From DATFQE01 sp963738205 (GTDB lineage Bacteria; Actinomycetota; Thermoleophilia; Gaiellales; Gaiellaceae), in contig CAVTVQ010000007.1 of assembly GCA_963738205.1 (NCBI GenBank), forward strand, positions 806,001 through 870,000: 64,000 bases of DNA, given 5' to 3'. A program made the translations under genes and the position numbers. Positions within the stretch are counted from its first letter, which is position 1, and each line of letters opens with the position of its first letter. The notes below the pieces were generated by a model. The model was not told the DNA's origin. It ran no database searches and was given only the letters and a program-made list of their open reading frames with translations. Positions 8,358 through 18,749 of the stretch are shown here, piece by piece.

Positions 8358-10061
8358 ATGAGGCGAGTGACGGGAACGGTGATGGCAGTGGGCCTCAGCG
8401 CGCTCGTGGTCGCCGCTGCCGGCTCCGGCAGCGGCGCCCGGTCCGGCGCCGTTGAGCGTGCAGGGGCGACACCCGATCAGGCGAACCATCGCGGTGGCAC
8501 GCTCAAGCTGCTCGCCAGGGCGGCAGGCGGCACGATCGACCCGCACGTCAACTACACCCTGCAGTACTGGCAGCTCTACCAGGCGACGTACGACGGGCTG
8601 CTCGCGTTCAGGAAGGCGGGCGGCGACGGCGCGTTCGACGTGGTGCCCGACCTCGCCGAGAAGCTGCCGACGCCGACGAACGGCGGCAAGCGGTGGGTCT
8701 TCAAGCTGCGGAAGGGGATCAAGTTCTCGAACGGCAAGGAAGTGACGCCGAACGACGTGGTCGCCTCGTTCAGGCGCATCTTCAAGGTGAAGAGCCCGAC
8801 GTCCGGCACGTTCTACGCCGGCATCGTCGGCGCTGCGGCCTGTCTCAAGAAGCCTGCGACGTGCACGCTGAAGGGCGGCGTGACCGCGAACCAGCGGGCG
8901 CGCACGGTCACGATCAACCTCGTGGCTGCGGATGCGGAGTTCAAGTACCGCCTTGCCGTGCCCCACGCATCGATCCTGCCGGCCAACGCGCCGAGCAAGG
9001 ACTCGGGCACGCGGCTGATCCCCGGCACGGGTGCCTACATGTTCAAGTCGTACAACCCGAACAGGCTGCTGCGCATGGTGCGCAATCCGCACTTCAAGGT
9101 GTGGTCGAAGGCAGCCCAGCCCGCGGGCTACCCAGACGAGATCACGTACTCGTTCGGGCTCACCGTCGAGGCCCAGATCACGGCTATTCAAAACGGGCAG
9201 GCCGACTGGACGCTCGAGGCACCGCCCGCCGACCGGCTGCCCGAGCTGAGCACGAAGTACGCGAGCCAGGTTCACATCTCGCCGCTGACGGCCTTCTGGT
9301 ACCTGCCGATGAACACGCGCATGGCGCCGTTCAACAAGCTCAAGGCGCGCCAGGCCGTCAACTTCGCGGTCGACCGCAACGCCGCCATCAAGATCTTCGG
9401 CGGCCCGCGGCTCGCGTCGCCCTCCTGCCAGGTGCTGCCGCCTGACTTCCCGGGCCACAAGCCCTACTGTCCGTACACGAAGAACCCGGGCACGAAGTGG
9501 ACGGCACCGGATGTCGCGAAGGCGAAGCAGCTCGTCAAGGAGTCCGGGACCGCGGGCCAACGCGTGGCCGTCGTCGTACCGGACGACGAGGTCAACAAGG
9601 CGATGGGCGTGTACATCCAGAGCGTGCTCAACGACATCGGCTACCGCGCGACGGTGAAGACCATCTCCGGAAACATCTTCTTCACCTACGTCCAGAACAC
9701 CAAGAACAAGGTTCAGATCAACGTGCAGCAGTGGTACCAGGACTACCCTGCCGCGTCGGACTTCCTCTACATCCTCTTCGGCTGTGAGTCGTTCCATGCG
9801 GGGAGCGACTCGAGCATCAACATCGCCGGCTTCTGCGACCGCAAGATCAACGCGCGTATGAAGGCGGCGCTCACGCTCGGCGTCGAGGACGAGGCCGCCG
9901 CGAACGCGAGGTGGACGCAGATCGACCGCGCCGTCACCGATGCCTCGCCGATGGCGACGCTGTTCACTCCGAAGCACGTCGACTTCGTGTCGAAGCGCGT
10001 CGGAAACTTCACGTTCAGCAAGCAGTTCTACTGGCTGGTCGACCAGTCGTGGGTGAAGTAG
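8358..10061 (+). CDS. ABC transporter substrate-binding protein, family 5 (peptide type)
   Basis: 567 residues, the usual size for DppA/OppA-type SBP_bac_5 proteins. It has a secretion signal (MRRVTGTVMAVGLSALVVAA), then the family segments GGTLKLLARA, LYQATYDGLLAF, WVFKLRKGIKFSNGKEVTPNDVV and FNKLKARQAVNFAVDRN. The expected lipobox cysteine is absent: the signal region reads VVAAAGSGSG, so it may be cleaved by signal peptidase I or stay uncleaved. It should bind oligopeptides outside the membrane and deliver them to the following permeases. ATG is supported by AAGGAG 6 nt upstream. A strong hairpin separates it from the permease genes. Confidence 0.92.
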   Translation: MRRVTGTVMAVGLSALVVAAAGSGSGARSGAVERAGATPDQANHRGGTLKLLARAAGGTIDPHVNYTLQYWQLYQATYDGLLAFRKAGGDGAFDVVPDLAEKLPTPTNGGKRWVFKLRKGIKFSNGKEVTPNDVVASFRRIFKVKSPTSGTFYAGIVGAAACLKKPATCTLKGGVTANQRARTVTINLVAADAEFKYRLAVPHASILPANAPSKDSGTRLIPGTGAYMFKSYNPNRLLRMVRNPHFKVWSKAAQPAGYPDEITYSFGLTVEAQITAIQNGQADWTLEAPPADRLPELSTKYASQVHISPLTAFWYLPMNTRMAPFNKLKARQAVNFAVDRNAAIKIFGGPRLASPSCQVLPPDFPGHKPYCPYTKNPGTKWTAPDVAKAKQLVKESGTAGQRVAVVVPDDEVNKAMGVYIQSVLNDIGYRATVKTISGNIFFTYVQNTKNKVQINVQQWYQDYPAASDFLYILFGCESFHAGSDSSINIAGFCDRKINARMKAALTLGVEDEAAANARWTQIDRAVTDASPMATLFTPKHVDFVSKRVGNFTFSKQFYWLVDQSWVK

Positions 10062-10071
10062 GGAACTGGAA

Positions 10072-10097
10072 GGGGGCCGGGCTTCGGTCCGGCCCCC
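10072..10097 (+). terminator. Intercistronic GC hairpin between binding protein and permeases
   Basis: A 9-bp stem, GGGGGCCGG paired with CCGGCCCCC around an 8-nt loop, directly follows the binding-protein stop. There is no U-tract. Such hairpins usually stabilise the upstream mRNA or cause partial termination, giving more binding protein than permease. Confidence 0.6.
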
Positions 10098-10113
10098 GCC
10101 TGCCTCGCGGCGC

Positions 10114-11157
10114 ATGAGCGAGGCCCTCGTTGCCGGCCCTGCCGGGACGGCGCCTACGGTCGCTGTCTCGGGGAGCCCGTGGGCTCTGGCGCGGCGGCGC
10201 TTGCTTCGCAACCGGATCGCGATGGCGATGCTCGGCGTCTTCCTCGCGATCGTCGTCCTCTGCCTGGCCGCACCGCTCTACGCAAACCACGTCGCGCACA
10301 CCGACCCGTTCCGCTCGAACCTCGACGGCACCACCATCGTCGACGGGAAAGCCGTCCCGATCATGCAGGCCGAGACCGAGGGCCTCGGCCTCGGCGTCAC
10401 GCCGATCGGGCCGACGTGGGATCCCCAGCACTATTTCCTCGGCGCCGACAGCCAGGGGCGGGACGTCGCCGCCCGGCTCTTCTACGGCGGGCGAAACTCG
10501 CTGATCATCGGTGCCGCCGCGGCACTGCTCACGTGCATCATCGCGACGCTGATCGGGCTGGCTGCAGGCTTCTTCGGCGGCGGGATCGACGGCGTGCTCT
10601 CGCGCATGCTCGACATCGTCTGGGCGTTTCCGGTCTATCTCCTGGCGATCAGCCTCTCGACTGTGTTGCTCACGAGCGGTTTCTCGCTCGGCCCGATCTC
10701 GCTCGAGGCCGGGAGTCTCTGGCTGCCGATCGTGATCATCGGGGTGGTCTACGTGCCGTACATCGCGCGCCCGATCCGCGGTGAGGTGCTCACGTTGCGG
10801 AACCGCGAGTTCATCGAGGCCGCGGTCGGGCTCGGGGCCTCGACGTGGCGAATCCTCTGGAGCGACGTGCTTCCGAACATCCTCACGACGGTGATCGTCT
10901 GCTTCCCGATCGTGATGGCGATCGCGATGCTCACCGAGGCTGCGCTGTCGTTCCTCTCGATCGGCGTACAGCCGCCGGAAGCGAGCTGGGGGACGATCAT
11001 CCTCGACGGCCAAGGCCTGCTGTACACGCGCCCGGCCGTTGCCATAGCACCGGGGATCGCGATCGCCCTGACGGTGCTCTCGCTCAACGTCCTCGGTGAC
11101 GGCATCCGTGACGCGCTCGATCCTCGGGCGAAGATCAAACGGCACCGCGTGGGCTGA
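10114..11157 (+). CDS. Peptide ABC transporter permease, DppC/OppC type
   Basis: 347 residues with an N-terminal helix (RNRIAMAMLGVFLAIVVLCLA), a periplasm-side loop, and the BPD_transp_1 domain with about five more helices. The EAA loop that docks the ATPase is visible as EFIEAAVGLGASTWRILW. It contributes one half of the membrane channel for peptide import. It precedes the DppB-type permease, the reverse of the common dppBC order. Its TGA shares one base with the next ATG. Confidence 0.92.
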   Translation: MSEALVAGPAGTAPTVAVSGSPWALARRRLLRNRIAMAMLGVFLAIVVLCLAAPLYANHVAHTDPFRSNLDGTTIVDGKAVPIMQAETEGLGLGVTPIGPTWDPQHYFLGADSQGRDVAARLFYGGRNSLIIGAAAALLTCIIATLIGLAAGFFGGGIDGVLSRMLDIVWAFPVYLLAISLSTVLLTSGFSLGPISLEAGSLWLPIVIIGVVYVPYIARPIRGEVLTLRNREFIEAAVGLGASTWRILWSDVLPNILTTVIVCFPIVMAIAMLTEAALSFLSIGVQPPEASWGTIILDGQGLLYTRPAVAIAPGIAIALTVLSLNVLGDGIRDALDPRAKIKRHRVG

Positions 11158-12120
11158 TGCTGCTCTACGGCGCCCGCAAGGTGGTCTCGACGGTGCTCGT
11201 GCTGTTCTCGATCAGCGTCCTCGTGTTCCTGATCTTCTTCGCCACCCCCGGAGTCGATCCCGCCGCTCGAATCGCGGGACGCAATGCCGACCAGGAGACG
11301 CTGAGACAGGTGCGCAAGGACTTCGGGCTCGACAAGCCGATGCCCGTGCAGTACGCGCTGATGATGAAGAAGCTCTTCATCACGCGCGACCTGACCTCGT
11401 TCGTCAACCGCGGCGCGAAGGTGATCCCGCAGGTCCTCGAAGCCGCGCCGGTGACGCTGTCGCTCGTCCTCGGCGCTGCGTTCATCTGGGTGGTGGTCAG
11501 CATCGCGATGGGCCTCGTCGCCGCGATGTTCCGCGGCACACCACTCGACGCCGGGTTGATGATCCTCGGCCTGATCGGAATCTCGATGCCGGTCTTCTGG
11601 CTGGGCGAGGTCGTCAACCTGCTCTCGCAGAGCCGACTGCACGACACGTTCCTCTTCTCGTGGGTGCCGCCGCTCGGGTACACGCCGTTCACCGAGTCGC
11701 CGGTCGGCTGGTTCAAGTCGCTGCTCTTGCCGTGGCTGACGCTGTCCGTGCTCTACATCGGCATCTACGCGCGCGTGCTCCGGTCGTCGCTCGTGGAGGC
11801 TCAGGAGGAGGATTACGTCCGCACCGCCCACGGAAAGGGGCTCAGCGAGCAACGCGTCTGGATCCGGCACACGCTCCGCACCTCGATGATCGTGTTCGTC
11901 AGCCTCTTCGGGCTCGACTTCGGCGCGCTTGTCGGCGGGGCTGCGCTCTTGACCGAGGTGGTGTTCGGCCTCCAGGGAATCGGCAAGCTCACCTTCGATG
12001 CGCTCCAGAATCTCGACCTGCCGGTGATCATGGCCACGGTCATGTACGCGGCGTTCTTCGTCGTCCTGGCCAATGCACTCGTGGACCTCCTCTACGCCTC
12101 GCTCGACCCGCGGGTGCGCC

Positions 12121-12128
<8 letters not shown>
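11157..12128 (+). CDS. Peptide ABC transporter permease, DppB/OppB type
   Basis: 323 residues. An N-terminal helix (VLVLFSISVLVFLIFFATPG) is followed by the OppB-type N-terminal segment (ETLRQVRKDFGLDKPMPVQY) and the permease domain with the EAA loop DYVRTAHGKGLSEQRVWIRH. It is the partner of the preceding DppC-type permease. The gene overlaps the DppD-type ATPase start by 8 bases, so the operon is translationally coupled. Confidence 0.93.
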
Positions 12129-13148
<1,020 letters not shown>

Positions 13149-13152
<4 letters not shown>

Positions 13153-14141
13153 GCTCCGACGTCCTGCTCGAGGGGGTCGACCTCGTCAAGCACTTTCCGG
13201 TGCGACGGCGTTCGGACGAGCGCGTGCACGCGGTCGACGGGATCTCGCTCCAGGTGCGCCGCGGCGAGACGCTCGGCGTCGTGGGGGAGTCCGGCTGCGG
13301 GAAGTCGACGCTCGGCCGCGTGCTCGTGCGCCTCCGTGACCCGACGAGCGGGACGATCCGGTTCGACGGCGCGGACATCACGACGCTCTCGCGTCGCGAG
13401 CTGCGGCCGTTCCGGCGCGAGATGCAGATGATCTTCCAGGATCCGTACGCGTCGCTGAACCCGCGCAAGCGCGTCAGCCAGATCGTCGGCGATCCCTTGC
13501 GCATCCACCGCTCGGGGTCGCGAGGCGACGTTCGCGGACGCGTGCGGGAGCTGCTCGAGGTCGTCGGCCTGTCAGCGGATCACGTCAACCGCTATCCGCA
13601 CGAGTTCTCGGGCGGGCAGCGGCAGCGGATCGGCGTCGCTCGGGCCCTCGCGCTCAACCCGCAGCTGATCGTCGCGGACGAGCCGGTCTCGGCGCTCGAC
13701 GTCTCGATCCAGGCGCAGGTCTTGAACCTGCTCGACGATCTCCAGGACGAGTTCGACCTGACGTATGTCTTCATCGCGCACGACCTGGGCGTCGTGCGGC
13801 ACGTGGCCGATCGGATCGCGGTGATGTATCTCGGGGTCGTCGTGGAAGTCGCGCCTGCGGACGAGCTCTGGGAACGCCCGATCCACCCGTACACCGAGGC
13901 ACTGCTGTCGGCGATCCCCGTGATCGCCGACGAGAACGGCGCCGGCGGGCGGGAGCGGATCGTGCTCGCCGGGGAGGTGCCGAGCCCGATCGACCCGCCG
14001 AGCGGCTGTCGCTTCCATCCCCGGTGCCGCTACGCGACCGAGATCTGTCGCGAAGTCCGGCCGCCCCTCGTAGACCACCGCGACGGACATGTCGCCGCCT
14101 GCCATCACCCGCTGACCGGCACGACGAAAGAAGGAGCGTGA
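13149..14141 (+). CDS. Peptide ABC transporter ATPase, DppF type
   Basis: 330 residues with Walker A GESGCGKST, Q-loop MIFQDPYASLNPR, signature FSGGQRQRI, Walker B LIVADEPVSALD, H-loop FIAHDLG and the C-terminal cysteine segment CRFHPRCRYATEIC. The ATG overlaps the stop of the DppD-type gene (ATGA). With it, it forms the nucleotide-binding pair of the importer. The hydrolase that follows starts one base after the stop. Confidence 0.93.
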
Positions 14142-14142
14142 G

Positions 14143-15036
14143 ATGACCGGACAGGAAGGCCGGATGGAGTGGAAGGGACACGAGACGTGGTTCCGGATCG
14201 TCGGCGAGCTCGACCCCGCGTCTCGGAAGACGCCGGTCGTGATCTGTCACGGCGGCCCGGGAGCGGCCCACGACTACACCGAGCCGATCGCCGAGCTGAG
14301 CGGATTCGGGCGTGCATGCGTCCTCTACGACCAGCTCGGCTGTGGCAGGAGCGAGCACCTGCCCGACGCTCCTGCAGGCTTCTGGACGCCGCAGCTCTTC
14401 AAGGACGAGCTGGTCGCCCTGACCGAGCACCTCGGCATCGCCGGCCGCCACAGCGTCGTCGGCCAGTCGTGGGGCGGCATGCTCGCGATGGAGTACGCGC
14501 TCGACCACCCCGCCGGATTGACGGCGATCGTGGTGGCGGACTCACCCGCGAGCATGACCATGTGGGTGTCCGAGGCGAACCGGCTGCGCGCGGACCTGCC
14601 GCCGGACGTCCAGGAGGCGCTGATCCGCCACGAGGAGTCGGGGACGACGGGCACTCCGGAATACGAGGCCGCCGTACGGGTGTTCTACGACCGCCACCTC
14701 TGTCGGGTGCCGTGGCCCGCTTGCGTCCAGCGCAGCTTCGACGCGATCGCCGCGGACCCGACCGTCTACCACACGATGAACGGGCCAAGCGAGTTCCACG
14801 TCGTCGGCTCGCTCAAGACATGGGACATCACTCCTCGGCTCCACGAGATCCTGACGCCCACACTGCTCGTGTCCGGTCGACACGACGAGGCGACGCCGCT
14901 CATCGTCGGCGACATCCACAAGCGCATACCCGGCGCCGAGTGGGCTGTGTTCGAGAACTCGAGCCACATGCCTCACGTTGAGGAACCGGAGGCGTTCCTC
15001 GAGACCGTCGAGCGATTCCTCAGCGCGCTCGACTAA
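14143..15036 (+). CDS. pip: Proline iminopeptidase-family alpha/beta hydrolase
   Basis: 297 residues, the S33 peptidase size. Oxyanion motif HGGPGAAHDY, nucleophile elbow GQSWGGMLAM (serine near 109), catalytic aspartate in VSGRHDEATP and histidine in SSHMPHVEEPE are all present; the cap domain lies between. Members release N-terminal proline or other residues from short peptides, or hydrolyse amino acid amides. Being last in a peptide importer operon suggests it trims the imported peptides in the cytosol. No signal peptide. It could equally be a tripeptidyl or L-amino-acid amidase; the symbol is a family guess. Confidence 0.85.
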   Translation: MTGQEGRMEWKGHETWFRIVGELDPASRKTPVVICHGGPGAAHDYTEPIAELSGFGRACVLYDQLGCGRSEHLPDAPAGFWTPQLFKDELVALTEHLGIAGRHSVVGQSWGGMLAMEYALDHPAGLTAIVVADSPASMTMWVSEANRLRADLPPDVQEALIRHEESGTTGTPEYEAAVRVFYDRHLCRVPWPACVQRSFDAIAADPTVYHTMNGPSEFHVVGSLKTWDITPRLHEILTPTLLVSGRHDEATPLIVGDIHKRIPGAEWAVFENSSHMPHVEEPEAFLETVERFLSALD

Positions 15037-15048
15037 TTGGGGCGGCCG

Positions 15049-15714
15049 CTACTGGCCGGCGTTCTGCGACACGAACTGCGCGACCGCGTCAATCTGCGCG
15101 GCGGTCAGCTTGCCCTTGAACGACGGCATCACGCCCATGCCGTTCGTGACCCGCTCTTTCACGAGCGCCTCGTCGGGCTTCGCCTCGTCGAGATTGGGGC
15201 CGATCGTGCCGGTCGCGCCCGCCGCTGCGAGCGTGTGGCAGCTCACGCAGTTGGAGCTGAAGATCGCCTTGCCGTCCGCGGCGCCTCCCCCTCCGCCGGT
15301 GGGCGGCGGCGCCGGCGGAGGCGTCGCCACCGGCGCGCCCTCGACCGCCGCGACCGAAGCGACGTAGGCCGCGACCGAGTCCGCGTCCTCCCCCTTCACC
15401 AGGTTCTTCGGCATCGCTGGGACGGCGACGGAGATTTTCTCGGGCGCCGGGTACTTGATCTGGTCGTGGACGACGTTCTGGATCGTGCTGTCGGGGATCC
15501 CGTCCTTGCGGTCCTGGGCGAACGCGTCGTCGAGGTTCGGCCCGATCGTGCCCTGTGTCCCCGCAGCGCGAAGCGTGTGGCAGCCGCCGCACTTCTGGAT
15601 GAACAGCGGCGCGCCGCTGCTGGCGCTGCCGCCCTCGGACAGGCCGCCGGTCCCACAGCCGCCGCCGCCGGCGGCGAGCAGGAGCGCGACCCCGAGGAGC
15701 CCGCCGCGCAGCAC
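15049..15714 (-). CDS. Dihaem cytochrome c lipoprotein
   Basis: 221 residues. A signal peptide ending LLLAAGGGGCG supplies a lipobox-like cysteine, so it is probably membrane-tethered outside the cell. Two class I cytochrome c domains follow, with haem motifs CGGCH and CVSCH, separated by a Pro/Gly linker (APPPTGGGGGAADG). Axial methionines are seen in VPAMPKN and GVMPSFKG. It would carry electrons to the haem c domain of the oxidase or act in its own chain. It is the last gene of the tatA-tatC operon, convergent with the hydrolase 12 bases away. Confidence 0.88.
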   Translation of the reverse strand: MLRGGLLGVALLLAAGGGGCGTGGLSEGGSASSGAPLFIQKCGGCHTLRAAGTQGTIGPNLDDAFAQDRKDGIPDSTIQNVVHDQIKYPAPEKISVAVPAMPKNLVKGEDADSVAAYVASVAAVEGAPVATPPPAPPPTGGGGGAADGKAIFSSNCVSCHTLAAAGATGTIGPNLDEAKPDEALVKERVTNGMGVMPSFKGKLTAAQIDAVAQFVSQNAGQ

Positions 15715-15716
15715 CG

Positions 15717-16079
15717 CTATGCGGAAGGCTGGCCGGAGGAGATCTGGGACAGTGCCTCGTCGCGGCTTCCGTAGATCGTGAAGACGCGGTCGAGGCCGGT
15801 GATCTCGAAGATCTTGGTGATGTTGCGGTCGGCGCAGACGAGCGAGAGCCGTCCGTCGTTGGTGCGCAGCCGCTTGACGCCGCCGACCAGCACGCCGAGC
15901 GTGGTCGAGTCGATGAACGTCGTGTCGGAGAAGTCGACCACGACATCCCTCGCGCCCTGGCGGATCACTTCGAGCAGTTGCTGCTTGAACTCGGGCGCGG
16001 TGTAGAGGTCGACCTCGCCGCCGAGCGAGATCACGTAGGTCTGGCCGTCGAGCTCCTCCGTCTTGATGTCGAAGTTCAT
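15717..16079 (-). CDS. STAS-domain anti-sigma factor antagonist
   Basis: 120 residues, one STAS domain. The loop DTTFIDSTTLGVLV contains the DS serine that SpoIIAA/RsbV proteins have phosphorylated; other strands are YVISLGGEVDLYTAPEF and RLSLVCADRNITKIFEITGLDRVF. It is closely similar in plan to the STAS protein at 31-429. It sits 2 bases from the cytochrome gene. Downstream of the TPR gene it has its own TAGACT hexamer 10 nt before the ATG. No anti-sigma kinase is adjacent. Confidence 0.9.
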   Translation of the reverse strand: MNFDIKTEELDGQTYVISLGGEVDLYTAPEFKQQLLEVIRQGARDVVVDFSDTTFIDSTTLGVLVGGVKRLRTNDGRLSLVCADRNITKIFEITGLDRVFTIYGSRDEALSQISSGQPSA

Positions 16080-16089
16080 GGGCTGCGCG

Positions 16090-16095
16090 AGTCTA
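16090..16095 (-). promoter_or_regulatory. -10-like hexamer TAGACT before STAS gene
   Basis: TAGACT on the minus strand ends 10 nt before the ATG at 16079 and overlaps the stop of the TPR gene, suggesting an internal leaderless start within the operon. Confidence 0.35.
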
Positions 16096-16977
16096 ACCGC
16101 CTGGTTGTGCAGGCGGTTGGATCTGCAGCTGTGCCTGGAGGAGCGCGATCTGCCGCTTGATGGCCGGGACGTTCGGATCGTCAGGAGCCAGCTTGATGAA
16201 CTGCCGGTAGGCGTCGATTGCGGTGTTGTAGTCGCCGGCCTGCTCGGCGGACTGCGCCAGCGAGAAGTGGACGGCGGAATCGTCCGGCTGCAGCTCGGCC
16301 AGCTGCTTCCAGAGGTCGCGAGCGCTCTGGAACGCCAGGCTCGCTTCCCCAGACGTCTGGTTCAAGCGCTCGTTCGCGTTTGCGGAGAGCGCCTTGGCGA
16401 CCTCGCCCTGAGCGCGCAGCTGCGTGAGGAGCCCGCTGGCCGGTGCGAACGCCGCTCCCGGCGTCGCGGCCTGCACCTCGGCCTGCGCGAGCGCCGCCTC
16501 CTGCTGGTTGCGCGAGCCCTTGGCCATGTAGAGCCCCGCCAGTCGGCTGATCTGGTCGACGTCCTTCGGCCGCAGCCTCAGGTACTCCTCGAGTACCGGA
16601 ATCGCCTCGTCGGTGCGGTTGCTCTGCGTGAGCGCGTCGGCGAGCTTCAGGTAGGCGGCCGGGTCCTTCGGATTGTCGTTCACGTCGTCCTGTGCGCTGC
16701 CCACGTCGGCCGTGCCGCTGCCCTGCCCAATGTTCTGCAGGATGTCGCCGATTCCGGTTCCGGGGATCGTCCCGCCGACGTTGAAGACCACGTAGCCGAG
16801 GCCGAAGATCAGCGCCAGCACGACGAACATCCACTTCGCCTGCCGGCGCAGGCGCGGGAAGAACATCTGGTCCTCGTACGAGCTCGGCGTCGCCGACGGA
16901 CGGCTCGGGCGGCCGCCGTCGGGCCGCGTGCGGGAACGCGGCGGTGGCTGGCGCTTACGCTGGGCGGACCTGGCCAT
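16093..16977 (-). CDS. Membrane-anchored TPR-repeat protein
   Basis: 294 residues. A basic, Pro/Arg-rich cytosolic tail of about 45 residues precedes one membrane helix (FVVLALIFGLGYVVFNVGG). The outer part contains TPR-like helix pairs: DPAAYLKLADALTQSNRTDE, DVDQISRLAGLYMAKGSRNQ, and DSAVHFSLAQSAEQAGDYNT followed by AIDAYRQFIKLAPDD. TPRs mediate protein contacts; no enzyme domain is present. ATG 16977 is preferred over GTG 16986 because a TAGTCT hexamer ends 9 nt upstream. Function not recognised. Confidence 0.8.
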   Translation of the reverse strand: MARSAQRKRQPPPRSRTRPDGGRPSRPSATPSSYEDQMFFPRLRRQAKWMFVVLALIFGLGYVVFNVGGTIPGTGIGDILQNIGQGSGTADVGSAQDDVNDNPKDPAAYLKLADALTQSNRTDEAIPVLEEYLRLRPKDVDQISRLAGLYMAKGSRNQQEAALAQAEVQAATPGAAFAPASGLLTQLRAQGEVAKALSANANERLNQTSGEASLAFQSARDLWKQLAELQPDDSAVHFSLAQSAEQAGDYNTAIDAYRQFIKLAPDDPNVPAIKRQIALLQAQLQIQPPAQPGG

Positions 16978-16986
16978 GGTCGACAC

Positions 16987-16992
16987 AGACTA
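16987..16992 (-). promoter_or_regulatory. -10-like hexamer TAGTCT deciding TPR gene start
   Basis: TAGTCT, sharing bases with the stop codon of the upstream deaminase gene, ends 9 nt before ATG 16977; a transcript starting there would exclude the GTG at 16986. Confidence 0.35.
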
Positions 16993-17976
16993 GCGTGCGT
17001 CAGGCCAGTCGAAGGCCTCGCCGATCTCTCGCAGCCGCGCGCGCGTAGGCTCGTCGCAGAGCGCCCCGTGCACGCCGGCGTCGTACGCGCTCCGCGGCGT
17101 GAGCCCGAGCGACTCGGCGGCCTCGTAGTCGCGGGTGAGGTCGGTGTCGAACATGGCCGGATCGTCCGTGGAGACCGAGCAGCGAACGCCGGCGCGCACC
17201 AGCTCGCGCAGCGGATGCTCGGCGAGCGAAGGCACTGCTCCCGTCCGCAGGTTCGAGATCGGGCAGACGTCCAGCACGAGCTCGCGGCCGCGCAGCTCGT
17301 CGACCAGCGCGGCGTCCTCGACCGCGCGGATGCCGTGGCGCAGGCGCACTGCGCCGAGCACGTCGAGTGCACCGCGGATCGACGGCGGGCCCGCCACTTC
17401 GCCGGCGTGCGGCACCGACGCGAGCTCCAGCTCGCGCGCGAGCTCGAAGACCGGCGCGTACGGCTCCGGCGGGAACTCGGCTTCGAGGCCGCCCAGACCT
17501 ACGCCGACCACGCCTCGCTCGCGGTACTTCGCGGCCCAGCGCACGGTCGCCTCGGCCTCGTCGAGCGGGAACCCCCGCGTGATGTCGGGCGTGAGCCGCA
17601 CCTCGACGCCGTGGAGCTCCCGCGCCTCCTGCGCTCCGTCGCAGTAGCCCTCGAACATCCCCTCCCAGCTCACCCCACGCCGCACCCGCTCGGCCGGCGA
17701 GAAGATCGCCTCCAGATACACCGCCCCGTGCCGCGCCGCCTCGGCCGCGTAGTCGACCACCACCTGGCGGAAGTCCACGCTTTCGCGCAGCGCGTTCGTC
17801 GTCAGCACCCACACCTCGATGAAGTGCGCGAAGTCCCGGAAGTCGTAGAGGCCGGCGAGCCCCTCGACGGTGTCCGCCGGCAGCGGGTAGTCGTTCCGCC
17901 TCGCGATCTCGAGCAGCGTCGGCGCCCGGACCGTGCCCTCGAGATGCACGTGCAGCTCGATCTTGGGAAAGCTCAA
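16990..17976 (-). CDS. Adenosine deaminase family protein
   Basis: 328 residues, TIM-barrel metal-dependent deaminase. The zinc motif HVHLEG opens the protein, followed by HAGEVAGP (catalytic glutamate), RLRHGIRAVED, CPISNLRTGAV and the paired aspartates in STDDPAMFD. These are the full ADA set. Substrate may be adenosine or, as in several actinobacteria, aminodeoxyfutalosine in menaquinone synthesis; the sequence alone does not decide. The start ATG overlaps the tatC stop. Confidence 0.87.
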   Translation of the reverse strand: MSFPKIELHVHLEGTVRAPTLLEIARRNDYPLPADTVEGLAGLYDFRDFAHFIEVWVLTTNALRESVDFRQVVVDYAAEAARHGAVYLEAIFSPAERVRRGVSWEGMFEGYCDGAQEARELHGVEVRLTPDITRGFPLDEAEATVRWAAKYRERGVVGVGLGGLEAEFPPEPYAPVFELARELELASVPHAGEVAGPPSIRGALDVLGAVRLRHGIRAVEDAALVDELRGRELVLDVCPISNLRTGAVPSLAEHPLRELVRAGVRCSVSTDDPAMFDTDLTRDYEAAESLGLTPRSAYDAGVHGALCDEPTRARLREIGEAFDWPDAR

Positions 17977-18746
17977 ACTCGTGTGGAAGCCAGCTCTTTG
18001 CCGGTGCGCTCCCAGCGGCGCTCCATGTACACCGCGAGCCAGATCGAGAGCTCGAAGAGGATCACCATCGGGATCGCCTCGAACGCCAGCGAGACGGGGT
18101 CGACGGTCGGCAGTAGCGCGGCGATCGCGATGACGACGAACATCCCGATCCGACGGTTACGCCGCAGCTTGTCGGCGGTCAGGACGCGCAGCCGCACCAG
18201 CGCGAGCACGAAGATCGGCAGCTCGAACACGAGCGCCATCCCGAGCAGGGCCAGCGAGACGAAGCCGTAGTAGTAACTCGCGCGGATCTGGACGTCGTAG
18301 AGGTCGTCGTCGTAGGTCGTCAGGAAGGTCAGTGCGCGCGGCAGCACGACCGTGTAGCCGAACACGAGCCCGGCGGCGAACAGCAACGTCGCGAGCCCGA
18401 CGAAGATCGACAGGACGCGCTGCACGCCCTCGTCCACCGCCGGCGCCAGAAAGCTCCACAGCTGGTAGAGCAGGATCGGCAGGGCGACCGCGATCGCGGC
18501 GTAGAAGCTCACCTTGATCGAGGTCGTGAACGGCTCGGTGACGCCGAGCGTGACCAGTTTCTTGTCGTCGGGGAGCGGCCGCATCAGCCACACCACGAGG
18601 TGGCTGTGGAACGGGAAGATGACCGCGAAGGCCACGCCGAGTGCGGCGAGGCTGATGATCAGGCGGGTGCGGAGCTCGCCCAGATGCTCGACGAGAGTCG
18701 CCTCTTCGCCGTGGCCGAGCCGCCGCGGCAGCACGCGCCGCGCCAT
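17973..18746 (-). CDS. tatC: Sec-independent protein translocase TatC
   Basis: 257 residues with six membrane helices. The N-terminal LVEHLGELRTRL and the periplasmic TEPFTTSIKVSFYAA are the TatC signature segments that bind twin-arginine signal peptides. It forms the receptor core of the Tat translocon with TatA. It lies 3 bases downstream of tatA; no tatB is present, as is common in minimal Tat systems. The following deaminase overlaps its stop by four bases. Confidence 0.95.
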   Translation of the reverse strand: MARRVLPRRLGHGEEATLVEHLGELRTRLIISLAALGVAFAVIFPFHSHLVVWLMRPLPDDKKLVTLGVTEPFTTSIKVSFYAAIAVALPILLYQLWSFLAPAVDEGVQRVLSIFVGLATLLFAAGLVFGYTVVLPRALTFLTTYDDDLYDVQIRASYYYGFVSLALLGMALVFELPIFVLALVRLRVLTADKLRRNRRIGMFVVIAIAALLPTVDPVSLAFEAIPMVILFELSIWLAVYMERRWERTGKELASTRV

Positions 18747-18749
18747 GCG

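Noticed and set aside
8154..10211. Long minus-strand frame across the peptide-binding protein
   Set aside because: Arg/Leu/Val-rich shadow with no recognisable domain, antisense to a clear gene.
16063..18270. 735-codon plus-strand frame across STAS-TPR-deaminase-tatC
   Set aside because: Antisense shadow; the minus-strand genes have complete family motifs.
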